From Endobacterium cereale (GTDB lineage Bacteria; Pseudomonadota; Alphaproteobacteria; Rhizobiales; Rhizobiaceae), in assembly GCF_009617585.1 (NCBI RefSeq), contig NZ_WIXI01000047.1, forward strand, positions 124,001-188,000: DNA of 64,000 nt, read 5' to 3'. The translations under genes were made by a program, and so were the position numbers. Under the pieces are notes generated by a model. The model was not told where the DNA came from. It ran no database searches and saw only the letters and a program-made list of their open reading frames with translations. Below are positions 1-9,063 of this stretch, piece after piece. Positions within the stretch are counted from its first letter, which is position 1. Each line of letters begins with the position of its first letter.

Positions 1-414
1 GCCCATGGAGCGGGCAGAGCCCTCAACCATCAGCATTGCGCCTTCGATATCGGCTGCGTTGAGATCCTTCATCTTACCTTCGGCGATCGCACGGACCTGA
101 GCCTTGGTGATGGTGCCGGCCTTGCCGCCCTTACCAGGCGTCTTGGAACCAGCAGTGATCTTTGCTTCCTTCTTCAGCCAGTAGGTAACCGGCGGCTGCT
201 TCATAGCGAAGGTGAAGGACTTGTCCTGGTAATAGGTGATGACGACCGGGATCGGCATACCCTTTTCCATTTCCTGCGTGGCAGCGTTGAACGCCTTGCA
301 GAATTCCATGATGTTGATGCCGCGCTGACCAAGCGCCGGGCCGATCGGCGGGGACGGGTTTGCCGATCCTGCCTTGACCTGAAGCTTGAGCTGGCCTGCT
401 ACTTTCTTAGCCAT
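1..414 (-). CDS. rplK: 50S ribosomal protein L11 (partial, C-terminus beyond window edge)
   Basis: L11 binds 23S rRNA at the GTPase-associated centre of the large subunit. The translation begins [20 protein letters not shown] and has the conserved [11 protein letters not shown] segment, which is typical of L11. The reading frame is open for 138 codons to the window edge and stops just short of the usual length of about 142 residues, so only the last few codons are missing. It is downstream of nusG and secE on the same strand, the standard bacterial order. The start is the ATG after an AGAAATGG-type leader near 414. Confidence 0.97.
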   Translation of the reverse strand, partial: MAKKVAGQLKLQVKAGSANPSPPIGPALGQRGINIMEFCKAFNAATQEMEKGMPIPVVITYYQDKSFTFAMKQPPVTYWLKKEAKITAGSKTPGKGGKAGTITKAQVRAIAEGKMKDLNAADIEGAMLMVEGSARSMG

Positions 415-595
415 TTCTCTGCCTTTCGTTATGGACCGGATGCCGGCCCGATATGCCGACCCCAGGGATCGGCGGCTGCGGTTGCGTGGTGCGGTCGGAA
501 CGTCCGGCTAAGACGCCTCCCCTCCCACGCGGTTGCGGCAAACGCCGCGCGAGGCCGATCGCCCGAAAGCAATCGACCCCAATTCGAAACTCTTG

Positions 596-1126
596 TCAGA
601 CCTTCTCGACCTGAGCGTATTCGAGCTCCACCGGAGTGGCGCGACCGAAGATCGAAACTTCGACCTTGAGGCGCGAACGCTCTTCATCGACATCCTGAAC
701 CACACCGTTGAACGATGCGAAGGGACCGTCGGAAACGCGGACCTGCTCGCCGATCTCGTAGGAGATCGAGGATTTTGGACGCTCGACGCCTTCCTGAACC
801 TGACCGAGGATACGGTCAGCTTCGAAGTCCGGGATCGGAACCGGCTTATTGTCGGAGCCGAGGAAACCCGTAACCTTGGGCGTATTCTTGATCAGGTGGT
901 AGGCTTCGTCGGTCAGGTTCGCACGAACCAGAACGTAGCCCGGGAAGAACTTGCGCTCGCTGTCGACCTTGCGGCCGCGACGCACTTCCGTCACCTTCTC
1001 TGTCGGCACCAGGATCTTTTCGAACAGGTGCTCAAGCCCCTTCTGGCGAGCCTTGTTCTCGATGTCCTCGGCAACCTTCTTTTCGAAATTCGAATATGCG
1101 TGGACGATGTACCAACGTGCCGCCAT
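596..1126 (-). CDS. nusG: Transcription termination/antitermination factor NusG
   Basis: NusG binds RNA polymerase and links it to Rho or the ribosome. The 176-residue product has the N-terminal NGN domain (MAARWYIVHAYSNFEKK) with FFPGYVLVR and the C-terminal KOW domain (GEQVRVSDGPFASFNGVV). Two in-frame starts lie upstream (a GTG at 1138 and an ATG at 1132). The ATG at 1126 was chosen because GGGTGG sits 8 bases before it and the product then matches the usual alphaproteobacterial length. secE lies 16 bases upstream, so the two are probably co-transcribed. Confidence 0.96.
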   Translation of the reverse strand: MAARWYIVHAYSNFEKKVAEDIENKARQKGLEHLFEKILVPTEKVTEVRRGRKVDSERKFFPGYVLVRANLTDEAYHLIKNTPKVTGFLGSDNKPVPIPDFEADRILGQVQEGVERPKSSISYEIGEQVRVSDGPFASFNGVVQDVDEERSRLKVEVSIFGRATPVELEYAQVEKV

Positions 1127-1142
1127 CTTCATTACCACCCAA

Positions 1143-1343
1143 TCAAACGCCGAAATTCATAACAAAGCCGAGAAGCCATCCGATAAGCTGGTCAGCGGCA
1201 AAAAAGAACAGGGCCGCAACAACAACCATGACCAGGACCATAGCGGTCGAGATCCCGGTTTCACGACGCGAAGGCCATGTGACCTTCTTCGTTTCGGTGC
1301 GAACCTGCTTCAGGAACGTAATCGGGTTGGTTTTGGATGCCAT
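1143..1343 (-). CDS. secE: Preprotein translocase subunit SecE
   Basis: SecE is the small essential clamp subunit of the SecYEG channel in the inner membrane. The 66-residue protein is the short, single-span form: an amphipathic stretch with the conserved KKVTWPSRRET motif, then one hydrophobic helix (about residues 34-58). It is followed closely by nusG on the same strand, and tRNA-Trp lies upstream. This arrangement is standard for the group. Confidence 0.96.
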   Translation of the reverse strand: MASKTNPITFLKQVRTETKKVTWPSRRETGISTAMVLVMVVVAALFFFAADQLIGWLLGFVMNFGV

Positions 1344-1538
1344 AACTGTCCACGCAATTACGGCGCGTAAAGCTGATCTTATTCAGCCCCACGCACCGCG
1401 TGTCTGTTTTTACCCTACATAGACACCGATCTCAGCTTTCACAAGAGAAAATCGCTATCCGATGAAGCCGGACTACCGGCAGACCATTTATTTCGACGAC
1501 CACGCTGCGGGCGAACCGCGCCCGTCAATCGAAGAAAA

Positions 1539-1614
<76 letters not shown>

Positions 1615-1749
1615 AAACCCTCTTTCGAAACGGCGCCGAAGCGCTGTCCGTCAAGGACGTGTGCGCTCTTTAAGGTGATGTACCGGAGTTGGCAAGTGGG
1701 TTTTTGCAAGAGATGCGACACTTTTATGGATGAACGGTGGAAAGATGGC

Positions 1750-2031
1750 CTAACCCTCCGATTTCGCCGCCTTGTCACCGAGCGCGCATTCGCGATTTTC
1801 GCCTGTGCCGCGCGCATTTTCAAATGTGCAGCGGGTTTCCGGCGGGCTACCACACACTTTGGCCAGCTGTTTAAAACCGACACAGCGGCCATCCGGATCA
1901 CGATAGCCCGGTCCACCCTTGCATCCACATCCCTTGCAGGCAGGCCTCTCCGGACAACGCGCCTCGGCCGATTTGGGAAGAACCACAAATGCAGAGAGAA
2001 TCGCAATCGCGACAACCAGATACCGAATCAA
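1750..2031 (-). CDS. Small secreted cysteine-rich protein, function unknown
   Basis: The 93-residue product starts with a clear signal peptide (MIRYLVVAIAILSAFVVLPK) and a likely cleavage site after SAEA. The mature part is short and polar, with six cysteines including a CKGCGCKGG cluster, so disulphide bonds or metal binding in the periplasm are plausible. The start is a TTG with a very strong G-rich ribosome-binding site (GGGGAGG) ahead of it. It sits between tRNA-Trp and tuf. I do not recognise the family; signal peptide and good initiation signal are the support. Confidence 0.7.
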   Translation of the reverse strand: MIRYLVVAIAILSAFVVLPKSAEARCPERPACKGCGCKGGPGYRDPDGRCVGFKQLAKVCGSPPETRCTFENARGTGENRECALGDKAAKSEG

Positions 2032-2064
2032 AGAAGCCCCCCCTCCCCGATAGAATCAGAAATG

Positions 2065-2095
2065 AAAAAGGCCCCGCTGTTTCCAGCGAGGCCTT
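2065..2095 (-). terminator. Rho-independent terminator after tuf
   Basis: On the minus strand a 12-bp stem, AAGGCCTCGCTG paired with CAGCGGGGCCTT (one T.G pair), closes a GAAA loop and is followed by a T run. It lies about 23 bases past the tuf stop codon. Confidence 0.9.
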
Positions 2096-2117
2096 CTTTA
2101 TTCAATGCGACGATCGA

Positions 2118-3083
<966 letters not shown>

Positions 3084-3285
3084 CTTCCTATAATCTGTAG
3101 GGATGATAGATCCGCAGTGAACGGATTTGGTGTCGCCGTTTAAGGCTTTCACTACGAATGCGCAAGACTTAATTGCTGCGCCCTATCTAGGGTGTCCTTC
3201 GCCGAACTCCAAGCCCTGCGAAGTGACTGTTTTCCTGATTGCTTATAAACATGCGGCCCGGGCGGCAAAGCGCCCTGCCCGGTTC

Positions 3286-3465
3286 TTACCGGCTCATGAC
3301 ATAAAGGCCGAAATTGACGGCGATGAGCAGAGCGATCGTGGCGATGAAGCCGCCGACGAAATACAGCATGCGCCGGCCAAACGGCTTGTGGCGGTTCTTG
3401 CCGGTAAAGGCTGCAAAAGCGGAAGCGCCGAGCGAAATGCCGACGATGGCGGGTAAAGACATCAT
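3286..3465 (-). CDS. Small membrane protein (59 aa), function unknown
   Basis: The start ATG at 3465 follows an excellent ribosome-binding site (AAGGAGAGG with 8 bases spacing). The product has two likely membrane helices (about residues 4-20 and 34-56) separated by a short basic loop, GKNRHKPFGRR. A GC-rich inverted repeat just after the stop (about 3250-3282) may end its transcript. It sits in the ~500 bases between the broken tuf end and the phage attachment site, so it may belong to the event that truncated tuf. No family recognised. Confidence 0.6.
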   Translation of the reverse strand: MMSLPAIVGISLGASAFAAFTGKNRHKPFGRRMLYFVGGFIATIALLIAVNFGLYVMSR

Positions 3466-3579
3466 GATAAAATCCTCTCCTTGGCGGCCAGCGCGACGGA
3501 AGACGTTCGCACGCTCGAAATCGGCCACCCCGGCGGGCTGCATCGTATGGAGAGAAGCAAAAATTGAGAGATTAAAAAT

Positions 3580-3627
3580 CTGGAGCGGGTAGCGGGAATC
3601 GAACCCGCGTATTCAGCTTGGAAGGCT
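3580..3627. repeat. Left prophage junction (attL), 48-bp core
   Basis: These 48 bases are identical to 54646-54693 and represent the displaced original 3' half of tRNA-Gly: anticodon stem-loop, T arm, acceptor strand, CCA and one further base. Identity ends sharply at both sides. The 5' half of the tRNA is absent here, so this copy is not a gene. Confidence 0.95.
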
Positions 3628-3752
3628 TCCAGAACATTCAACGATGTCAGCGCCGCGTGTCACTCTGTTTCTGTCTCGTTCACCTCAGAACATGCCCCCC
3701 ATACACGTGATGTTCTCTTGACGTTCCGCCCGATCTGCGGAATCCATCCCCC

Positions 3753-4061
3753 ATGGCATGGCAGAAGAAATACCGTTGGACGCGAACGTGGGGAGACGAG
3801 CCGGGATTGAACGGCAAGCCTCATGAGGATTACGTCGGCTGGGATGGCGGCTTTAACATCGGGCGAATCTATCTCGACGTTCAGACCCTCCACAAAAACG
3901 AATGGCGCTGGTGCGGGTATGGCCCGAAGCGTGTCCCGGTGCTCTTGCCGCATAATGGGTGGAAGCCTACTTCCGCCGAGGCGGCTAAGGCAGTGGAAGA
4001 CTATTATGATAGGATGGTCGCTCGGAGGGATGCCGACCATGGACGAGATCAAACCACCTAA
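3753..4061 (+). CDS. Hypothetical phage protein, first gene inside attL
   Basis: A 102-residue, tryptophan-rich soluble protein (MAWQKKYRWTRTWGDEPG at the start; later WDGGFNIGRIYLD and EWRWCGYGPKRVPVLLP). It is on the plus strand, opposite to the virion genes, and overlaps the next gene by 23 bases. The ribosome-binding site is weak. Its place at the prophage edge, transcribed away from the attachment site and not with the virion genes, fits a gene that could be expressed in the lysogen; that is inference. No family recognised. Confidence 0.6.
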   Translation: MAWQKKYRWTRTWGDEPGLNGKPHEDYVGWDGGFNIGRIYLDVQTLHKNEWRWCGYGPKRVPVLLPHNGWKPTSAEAAKAVEDYYDRMVARRDADHGRDQTT

Positions 4062-4287
4062 GCCAGGATTGCAGGACCGCTTCATCGAGTGTCAGGAAGC
4101 AATCGAGGACCGTGTGCAGCAGATCGTATCCGATGCCCATGTCGCGGGCTGGGAGCATGCGGAGACGCTGGCAGCGATCATTGAGGTTGCGGAGAACCTT
4201 GCATTGGGGCTTGGAGAGAATCAGGCGCTGGATGAATTGCTCGGACGCCTGAACGCACGAAAAGGCCCCTCACACCCGAAGGCATGA
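4039..4287 (+). CDS. Hypothetical phage protein, small helical
   Basis: An 82-residue protein with a central long helix (IVSDAHVAGWEHAETLAAII, then a segment rich in Ala, Glu and Leu). The ATG at 4039 has GGAGGGA nine bases ahead and starts inside the end of the previous gene, so the two are probably translated together. The stop codon lies inside the terminator hairpin that ends the converging virion operon. Function unknown. Confidence 0.6.
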   Translation: MDEIKPPKPGLQDRFIECQEAIEDRVQQIVSDAHVAGWEHAETLAAIIEVAENLALGLGENQALDELLGRLNARKGPSHPKA

Positions 4288-4292
4288 GGGGC
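4261..4292 (-). terminator. Terminator at the end of the virion/lysis operon
   Basis: A perfect 8-bp stem, GCCCCTCA with TGAGGGGC, is followed on the minus strand by CTTTTCG. It lies 23 bases beyond the stop of the last minus-strand gene. The same stem overlaps the end of the converging plus-strand gene, so it may also affect that transcript. Confidence 0.8.
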
Positions 4293-4314
4293 TAGGCGGG
4301 GAGAAGGATGGAGG

Positions 4315-5022
4315 TCAGGGCTGAGTGAGGCGCTGGCGCTCTACTCGATCGAGGCGTTCACGAAGATCAAGGATCACGTCGCGGGCGCCGTAGACGCTTC
4401 CTGCCGCCTGTTTCGATTCGTCCAGCTGGCGCTGATGATCTGCGAGGCGCTGATCGTATGCGGACCAAACTCGCTCAAGCTCTGCCCGCGGCACCTGAGC
4501 GTCACGGACATCCTTAATCGAGCCTTCCATGCGGTTTCTGTCCTCTGCGCCCCTCGCCTGTCTCCAGTCCATTTCCTGACGCGTCACCATCTTGTCGGTG
4601 AGCGCAGTAAACGCGATCTGCGTGGTTTCGGACAGTTTGGAAATTGAGGCCTGCTGCAGCTTCGAGCTTTCAATCATAGCGGTGTCCAAGCGGTCCTGCC
4701 GAGTCGACAACGTTCCATACACAAACGTGCCGGCCGCTATCAAAGCAGCCGTGCAGACGCCGGCAGCAGACCATATCACCGGCCATTGCGTGCGGCTTCG
4801 CTCCGCTAGGTTAGCCGACAGGGCAGAAACGGAAGCCCGCATCTCGTTCGCGAGAGTGGACATTCCGCTTTCCATAGCCTTGAAGCCAGCCCGCATCTCC
4901 GTTTCAAGATCGGTTTGGCGTCGGCCAAGGTTGGTCACACGCTCGCCCAGCTGCGCTGTCACGGCGTCGGTATAGCTGCGGTTCAGATCGTTTCCGTTCG
5001 CCATGTCATCGGTTCCTGGCAT
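4315..5022 (-). CDS. Phage membrane protein with coiled coils, function unknown
   Basis: A 235-residue protein with one membrane helix at about residues 82-106 between two long charged helical regions (heptad-like LGRRQTDLETEMRAGF before it; RAELERVWSAYDQRL after it). This layout resembles phage spanin or holin-accessory proteins. The start codon overlaps the stop of the previous gene (TGATG), which suggests coupled translation; a second start at 5004 (MANGND) is possible. It is the last gene of the late operon and lies with the lysis genes, so a role in host lysis is likely but not shown. Confidence 0.65.
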   Translation of the reverse strand: MPGTDDMANGNDLNRSYTDAVTAQLGERVTNLGRRQTDLETEMRAGFKAMESGMSTLANEMRASVSALSANLAERSRTQWPVIWSAAGVCTAALIAAGTFVYGTLSTRQDRLDTAMIESSKLQQASISKLSETTQIAFTALTDKMVTRQEMDWRQARGAEDRNRMEGSIKDVRDAQVPRAELERVWSAYDQRLADHQRQLDESKQAAGSVYGARDVILDLRERLDRVERQRLTQP

Positions 5023-5213
5023 CAGTCCCCATGCCCTTTCAATTCACTCACCATCGCCAGCGCGAAACCTTCCAGATTGGAAGAGGCAAGCGGCAGGAGA
5101 TGAATTCCCTCGATGCTGAAGTAAGCCCGCCCACTCTGTATCTCGCGGACGGTGAAGATGTTGCCGTGCCGATCCGCATAGGACCGGCCAGCGTGGATGT
5201 CGGGAACCTTCAT
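5022..5213 (-). CDS. Hypothetical phage protein in lysis cluster (63 aa)
   Basis: A small soluble protein (MKVPDIHAGRSYADRHGNIF at the start) with a predicted beta-rich N-terminal half, (I/V)-T-V-R-E-I and AYFSIEG strands, and no membrane segment. Its ATG overlaps the stop of the holin-like gene (ATGA) and its own stop overlaps the next start (TGATG). It is therefore one link in a coupled lysis gene chain. No family recognised. Confidence 0.65.
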   Translation of the reverse strand: MKVPDIHAGRSYADRHGNIFTVREIQSGRAYFSIEGIHLLPLASSNLEGFALAMVSELKGHGD

Positions 5214-5701
5214 CCGGTCGATGCCGTCTTGTCAGGCAGATCGGGGATCTTGCTCATGATGATCTCGCGCAGCCCATCACCGCTCACCTTGAGCTTGTCC
5301 AACGCCTCGGGGTTCTTGTCCTCGACATAGCGGACTGCTTCAGAGATAAGCGTCGAGCCGATCACCGCCGGCCCTCCCCCGGATTTTGCCAAGGCATATT
5401 TCAAGGCGTTCATCGCGGACTGGTGGAGAGCTTCACGCAATCGCGCTTCCACCTCTGCCTTCTTCGCGTCATCGGAAACCTTGAGCCATGAAATCAGCCG
5501 GGCACTGATCCACGTCACGAGCACCGGACCGACTGTGGAGACCAGCAGAACCACGACCGGCTGCACGATGCTCCAGAGGTCGAACCAGATGGACGACGGC
5601 GCGATGACAGGTGCAGCATCCTGGGCGAATGCCGGATAGGCGACGAAGGCCAGAATGGCAGCGATGACCACCACGAGGCCGATAGTGAAGTATGGTCGCA
5701 T
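5210..5701 (-). CDS. Holin-like membrane protein
   Basis: The 163-residue product has a cleavable-looking N-terminal hydrophobic segment (about residues 6-26, ending AFAQ), a second membrane helix (about 44-70), and a soluble C-terminal half with EVEARLREALHQSAMNALKY and ISEAVRYVEDKNPEALDKL. The AVRYVE-type tail resembles holins of the phage LL-H superfamily. Holins make the inner-membrane lesions that release the endolysin. It is in a cluster with the endolysin and a lipoprotein. The family link is from memory of the motif, so moderate. Confidence 0.65.
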   Translation of the reverse strand: MRPYFTIGLVVVIAAILAFVAYPAFAQDAAPVIAPSSIWFDLWSIVQPVVVLLVSTVGPVLVTWISARLISWLKVSDDAKKAEVEARLREALHQSAMNALKYALAKSGGGPAVIGSTLISEAVRYVEDKNPEALDKLKVSGDGLREIIMSKIPDLPDKTASTG

Positions 5702-5705
5702 GGGA

Positions 5706-6023
5706 TCAGTCCTTCGCGTTACGCAGAGCGACGGCCAGCGTCAGTCCGAACGATGAGATTTTGACGAGAGCGCCGGCAAGCGTGCCGGTCGGCTGCCCCA
5801 CGCAAAGGCCGGTAGGCTCAGAGAACAAAGCCGCACGCGCGGTCGAGACGTTGGCCGCGTCTTTGCCCTTGATGACACCTGCGTCAATCCAAGGCTGGAG
5901 GGCATCGCTCGTGTCCTGAGCGACAGAGCAGGTACGCTTGATGAGCGCGGCGGTATCTTCCGGTGAAGTCTGGCACGAGGCGAGCGAAAGCGCCGCCACG
6001 CAAAGGATTGCGATACGTTTCAT
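5706..6023 (-). CDS. Phage lipoprotein in lysis cluster, possible spanin
   Basis: A 105-residue protein with a signal peptide and lipobox (ALSLASC, Cys17), so it should be lipid-anchored, most likely in the outer membrane. The C-terminal 25 residues (GALVKISSFGLTLAVAL) are hydrophobic enough for a membrane helix. A lipobox plus a C-terminal membrane helix is the architecture of unimolecular spanins, which fuse inner and outer membranes at the end of lysis. It lies between the holin-like gene and the endolysin, as expected for that role. The spanin call is inference. Confidence 0.6.
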   Translation of the reverse strand: MKRIAILCVAALSLASCQTSPEDTAALIKRTCSVAQDTSDALQPWIDAGVIKGKDAANVSTARAALFSEPTGLCVGQPTGTLAGALVKISSFGLTLAVALRNAKD

Positions 6024-6048
6024 GTTCAGGTTCCGTTGTTGGAAAGGG

Positions 6049-6729
6049 TCAGGCTTCGTTCGTGGTAATGCTGGCGTTGATCGTCGTCATCGCGAGCGTG
6101 CCGGTCGGCAGCGGGTAGGAAGTCGGCCAGCGATAGCCGAGCAGCCGGTCCTTCGCGACACGCGCGACACTGACCTTGTCCGACTGATTTCCACCAAGGA
6201 TGTGCAGGTGCGTCTTGTCGTGACCGACGACGAACCCGACGTGGCCTTGCCATCCATCCTTGCCGCCGCGCCAGAAGACGGCAACGGCGCCGATCTGCGG
6301 AGAGCCTATCGTGTGGCCGAACTTCAGCCAGTTGCGCGATCCGAGCTGGTTGGCGATCATCGGCTCGGACGGCAGAGCAGTAGCCACGCACATGCCCACG
6401 AACGCCCCACACCACGCAATCTCGCTGGTGTCGAGGCGAAGCGCCTTGTCCAGCTTCTTCGCGTCCTTGACCTCGTGCAGGCCCAGCAGCTTTCGGGCTT
6501 CTGCGATCCACGGCAATTCCACGGGCTTGACGTTTTCCGAGCCGCTGAGCGCCGCCAGCGTCTTCGGCCCGATGGTGCCGGGGAACTGGATAGCCAGCCC
6601 CTTGTCCTTCTGGAACTGCGTAACAGCGGCGGTCGTGAACCGGCCGGGATAACCGTCCGCACCCGCAGGCCCCAGGTTATAGCCGAGCGCGATCAAGCGC
6701 CGCTGCACTTCCTGCAACGTCTTGTCCAT
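6049..6729 (-). CDS. Endolysin: peptidoglycan-binding domain plus CHAP/NlpC-like peptidase
   Basis: This enzyme should cut cell-wall peptide bonds at lysis. Residues 1-65 form a peptidoglycan-binding repeat (LQEVQRRLIALGYNLGPAG, GPKTLAALSG). Residues 70-215 are a cysteine peptidase of the TIGR02594/CHAP type, with the catalytic Cys107 in IAWCGAFVGMC and a His at about 163 in WQGHVGFVVG, then HILGGNQSDKV. There is no signal peptide, so export would depend on the holin. The start has AAGGA ten bases upstream. Confidence 0.9.
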   Translation of the reverse strand: MDKTLQEVQRRLIALGYNLGPAGADGYPGRFTTAAVTQFQKDKGLAIQFPGTIGPKTLAALSGSENVKPVELPWIAEARKLLGLHEVKDAKKLDKALRLDTSEIAWCGAFVGMCVATALPSEPMIANQLGSRNWLKFGHTIGSPQIGAVAVFWRGGKDGWQGHVGFVVGHDKTHLHILGGNQSDKVSVARVAKDRLLGYRWPTSYPLPTGTLAMTTINASITTNEA

Positions 6730-6781
6730 GTCCGATTTCCTTGTAAAGTGCAGCCCCCGCCCCCTCTACGAAGAGACGGTC

Positions 6782-6874
6782 ATGAAACCGCTGATTATAC
6801 TCATGAGTCTAGCTGGCGCCGTCTTGGTTGCAGCAGTAGCGTTACGCTTATTCGATTGGTCTGTGGGGTTGTGA
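6782..6874 (+). CDS. Putative 30-aa membrane peptide
   Basis: A short plus-strand frame, MKPLIILMSLAGAVLVAAVA followed by LRLFDWSVGL, makes one clean membrane helix with a charged end. It is antisense to the lysis operon and lies in the gap between the endolysin and the acyltransferase. The upstream GAAGAGACGG is only a fair ribosome-binding site. The regular hydrophobic pattern is the main support; it may not be expressed. Confidence 0.35.
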   Translation: MKPLIILMSLAGAVLVAAVALRLFDWSVGL

Positions 6875-7001
6875 AAGCGTTTAATCGCGCGCCGTGGAAA
6901 GGCATTCTGGTATAGGCCGTTGGTGGGGGCCGCCCCACCAACTTGCACGGCAATGCGCTGCGCTGGCTGCACAGTCATGGTGTTTCTCCGATGTTGGAAC
7001 G

Positions 7002-7028
7002 AAAAAGGCCCCGCGTGAGCGAGGCCTT
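7002..7028 (-). terminator. Terminator after the acyltransferase gene
   Basis: On the minus strand AAGGCCTCGC pairs with GCGGGGCCTT around a TCAC loop and is followed by TTTCG. It separates the acyltransferase from the lysis genes, so the lysis genes probably need read-through or their own promoter. Confidence 0.85.
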
Positions 7029-7061
7029 CAGAGGTTCGTGTTTATGGCGTTAAAGTGCGCA

Positions 7062-8999
7062 CTAATGATGTAAAGCGAGGTCTTTTCGTCCCTCGATCTT
7101 TTCCCACAGCGCTTTAAAGCCAGAAGAAAAGTGCAGTACGCCTTCGGGTGTAAGATGCTCCGTATCCCAATAATACATATCTTTGTTATCTGCTACGATC
7201 TCGCACCGCCCTTCGGGGCACACTAAGCTATAGGCGTCTACGAAATAGACACCGCTCGCATTCGCGTGGTCCGAAATAATGTTGTTCAGCTCCACGGCTG
7301 CTGGTTGGCGTGAAACATCGATAGACGAGATACGAGGGTGCAACGCATTCTGCGCCAGGAATTGCTGACCGTTCACGGAGATAGATTTTCGCCCGACGAT
7401 AACTATCGTCTTCACGCCAGCTTGCTTAAGGAAGCCGATCGTCTTCTCCATTTCAGGAACCCACCAATCTGACCACATCGCAGCAAGAACAACTGTCTCG
7501 GGATGCCTGTCGATTACGGCGTTGTTGAAACCAGCAGCTTCTTTGATGCAAAGATCAGCATACTTCGGGACGGCCGATGTGATGACATCGTCTGCAGCAA
7601 CAGGTGCTGGCAGGCATGGGTAAGGCATCGGATATGATTTGAGATCCAAACTCCTATCTATGCTGGCAGCGTGCAGGAGGTTCATGAAATCGCCGGTCAT
7701 ACTGTCACCGACAACCATGACTTTCGGCCTGCCGTCGTTATCAAACTGTGCGTTGGAGGAATTCTTCAGGGCATGAACGAAGTTGTTGATTGCGTCTTCT
7801 CGATAAGGACTCAGTTGCGCCGCAACATTATCGGCATACCTCCACATCCACCCCCCGTTATACCACGCGTGGAATGACGCCGCCGACAGTGCTAGCGCAC
7901 ATGTTGCCATGCCAGTCAGGTAAAGCTTATGCCGAGTGCCTTTCCTGAACGGGTTCTCGACGGAGTAGTAGAGCAGACTTGCCAATACCAAAGTAGCGGC
8001 GATGATCCAAACCTTGTCCAACCCGTTGAGGTCATCCATCGTGATGTAGGTGGCGAAAACAATCAGGGGCCAATGGACGAGGTACACCGAGTAGCTGATT
8101 TTTCCCAGAAACAGCGAAACCGGATTGCGCACCACGTATCCAAGGTGTCTGGCATTACCAGCGACAATCAGCAGGGCCGTTCCAATACAAGGGATCAGTG
8201 CGTTGAAAGAAGGGAAGACAGTCGTCGGCGTGAAGCTGAAGATTGAGTAGGCAATCATGAACAAGCCAACGGACGACAAGACCTCGGCCGTTGGCCCTGT
8301 CGTTCTCCCACGGATTGGCATCCAAGCAATTGCGGCGCCGATCGCAAATTCAAAAATCCTGAACGGCATGAGGTAGAATATGGTCGAAAGCCCGTCTGCG
8401 TTGATAGCACCGCCTGACACCGATACCAAAAAGTGATGCGTCCAACCGCCCCTGAAAAGCTCGTTCAGGCTTAGGCTAACGACGCCTAAAAGACCAAGGA
8501 AAAGGAGCGGCCGGATTTTCGATCGAACCATGAATGCAACAGTGGCTGGCCAAACCAGATAGAATTGCTCTTCGACGGACAGCGACCAGGTATGAAGCAT
8601 CGGCTTGAGGGTCGAGGCCGTATCAAAATACCGAACTTGAACCCAGAAGAAGATATTCGAAACTGACGCAACCGCTGCCGCGATAGATGCACAAAACTCA
8701 GTGAAGTGCCTTGGCCCAAAGACGGAGAACGCAACACCAAACGATGCCAGGGCGACAACGAAGAATGCTGGGAATAATCGTCTGAATCGCTTCACGTAGA
8801 ACCGCGAGTAGTTAAAACTCCCCGTTTCCTCGACTTCAGTTTTGATGATGTTGGTAATCAGGAAGCCGCTGATGACGAAGAAGACATCCACGCCAACATA
8901 GCCCCCGTGGAAGCCATCGACTCCTAGATGGTTTAAAACAACCGCCATCACGGCAATTGCTCTCAGTCCATCAACCTCAGGCAAATTTGGCAGTTTCAT
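7062..8999 (-). CDS. Integral membrane O-acyltransferase with C-terminal SGNH domain (probable LPS/O-antigen modification)
   Basis: The 645-residue protein is a two-part acyltransferase of the OafA type. The N-terminal half is the acyltransferase-3 membrane domain with about ten helices, the motif PEVDGLRAIAVMAVVLNH, GGYVGVDVFFVISGFLI, and the WSLSVEEQFYLVWP box. The C-terminal part is an SGNH-hydrolase-like domain starting MVVGDSMTGDF. Such enzymes acetylate surface polysaccharide. Directly next to the tail spike gene, it is a good candidate for altering the phage receptor in the lysogen. The ATG at 8999 has AAGGGG eight bases upstream; an upstream extension to 9110 overlaps the spike gene and is less likely. 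Confidence 0.9.
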   Translation of the reverse strand: MKLPNLPEVDGLRAIAVMAVVLNHLGVDGFHGGYVGVDVFFVISGFLITNIIKTEVEETGSFNYSRFYVKRFRRLFPAFFVVALASFGVAFSVFGPRHFTEFCASIAAAVASVSNIFFWVQVRYFDTASTLKPMLHTWSLSVEEQFYLVWPATVAFMVRSKIRPLLFLGLLGVVSLSLNELFRGGWTHHFLVSVSGGAINADGLSTIFYLMPFRIFEFAIGAAIAWMPIRGRTTGPTAEVLSSVGLFMIAYSIFSFTPTTVFPSFNALIPCIGTALLIVAGNARHLGYVVRNPVSLFLGKISYSVYLVHWPLIVFATYITMDDLNGLDKVWIIAATLVLASLLYYSVENPFRKGTRHKLYLTGMATCALALSAASFHAWYNGGWMWRYADNVAAQLSPYREDAINNFVHALKNSSNAQFDNDGRPKVMVVGDSMTGDFMNLLHAASIDRSLDLKSYPMPYPCLPAPVAADDVITSAVPKYADLCIKEAAGFNNAVIDRHPETVVLAAMWSDWWVPEMEKTIGFLKQAGVKTIVIVGRKSISVNGQQFLAQNALHPRISSIDVSRQPAAVELNNIISDHANASGVYFVDAYSLVCPEGRCEIVADNKDMYYWDTEHLTPEGVLHFSSGFKALWEKIEGRKDLALHH

Positions 9000-9063
9000 C
9001 GTCGGCCCCTTGAATTGAGGCCAACGAATAAACCCTGAATTGTGCGTTTGACAATGCGGTAAT

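Noticed and set aside
3660-4085. Minus-strand frame of 141 codons at the left prophage edge
   Set aside because: Opposite to two overlapping plus-strand genes, one of which has a good ribosome-binding site; no motif of its own.
6766-6978. Minus-strand 70-residue frame with a fair ribosome-binding site (GGAGAA)
   Set aside because: It lies directly after the terminator at 7002-7028, has a low-complexity basic sequence without fold signs, and overlaps a better-looking membrane peptide on the other strand.
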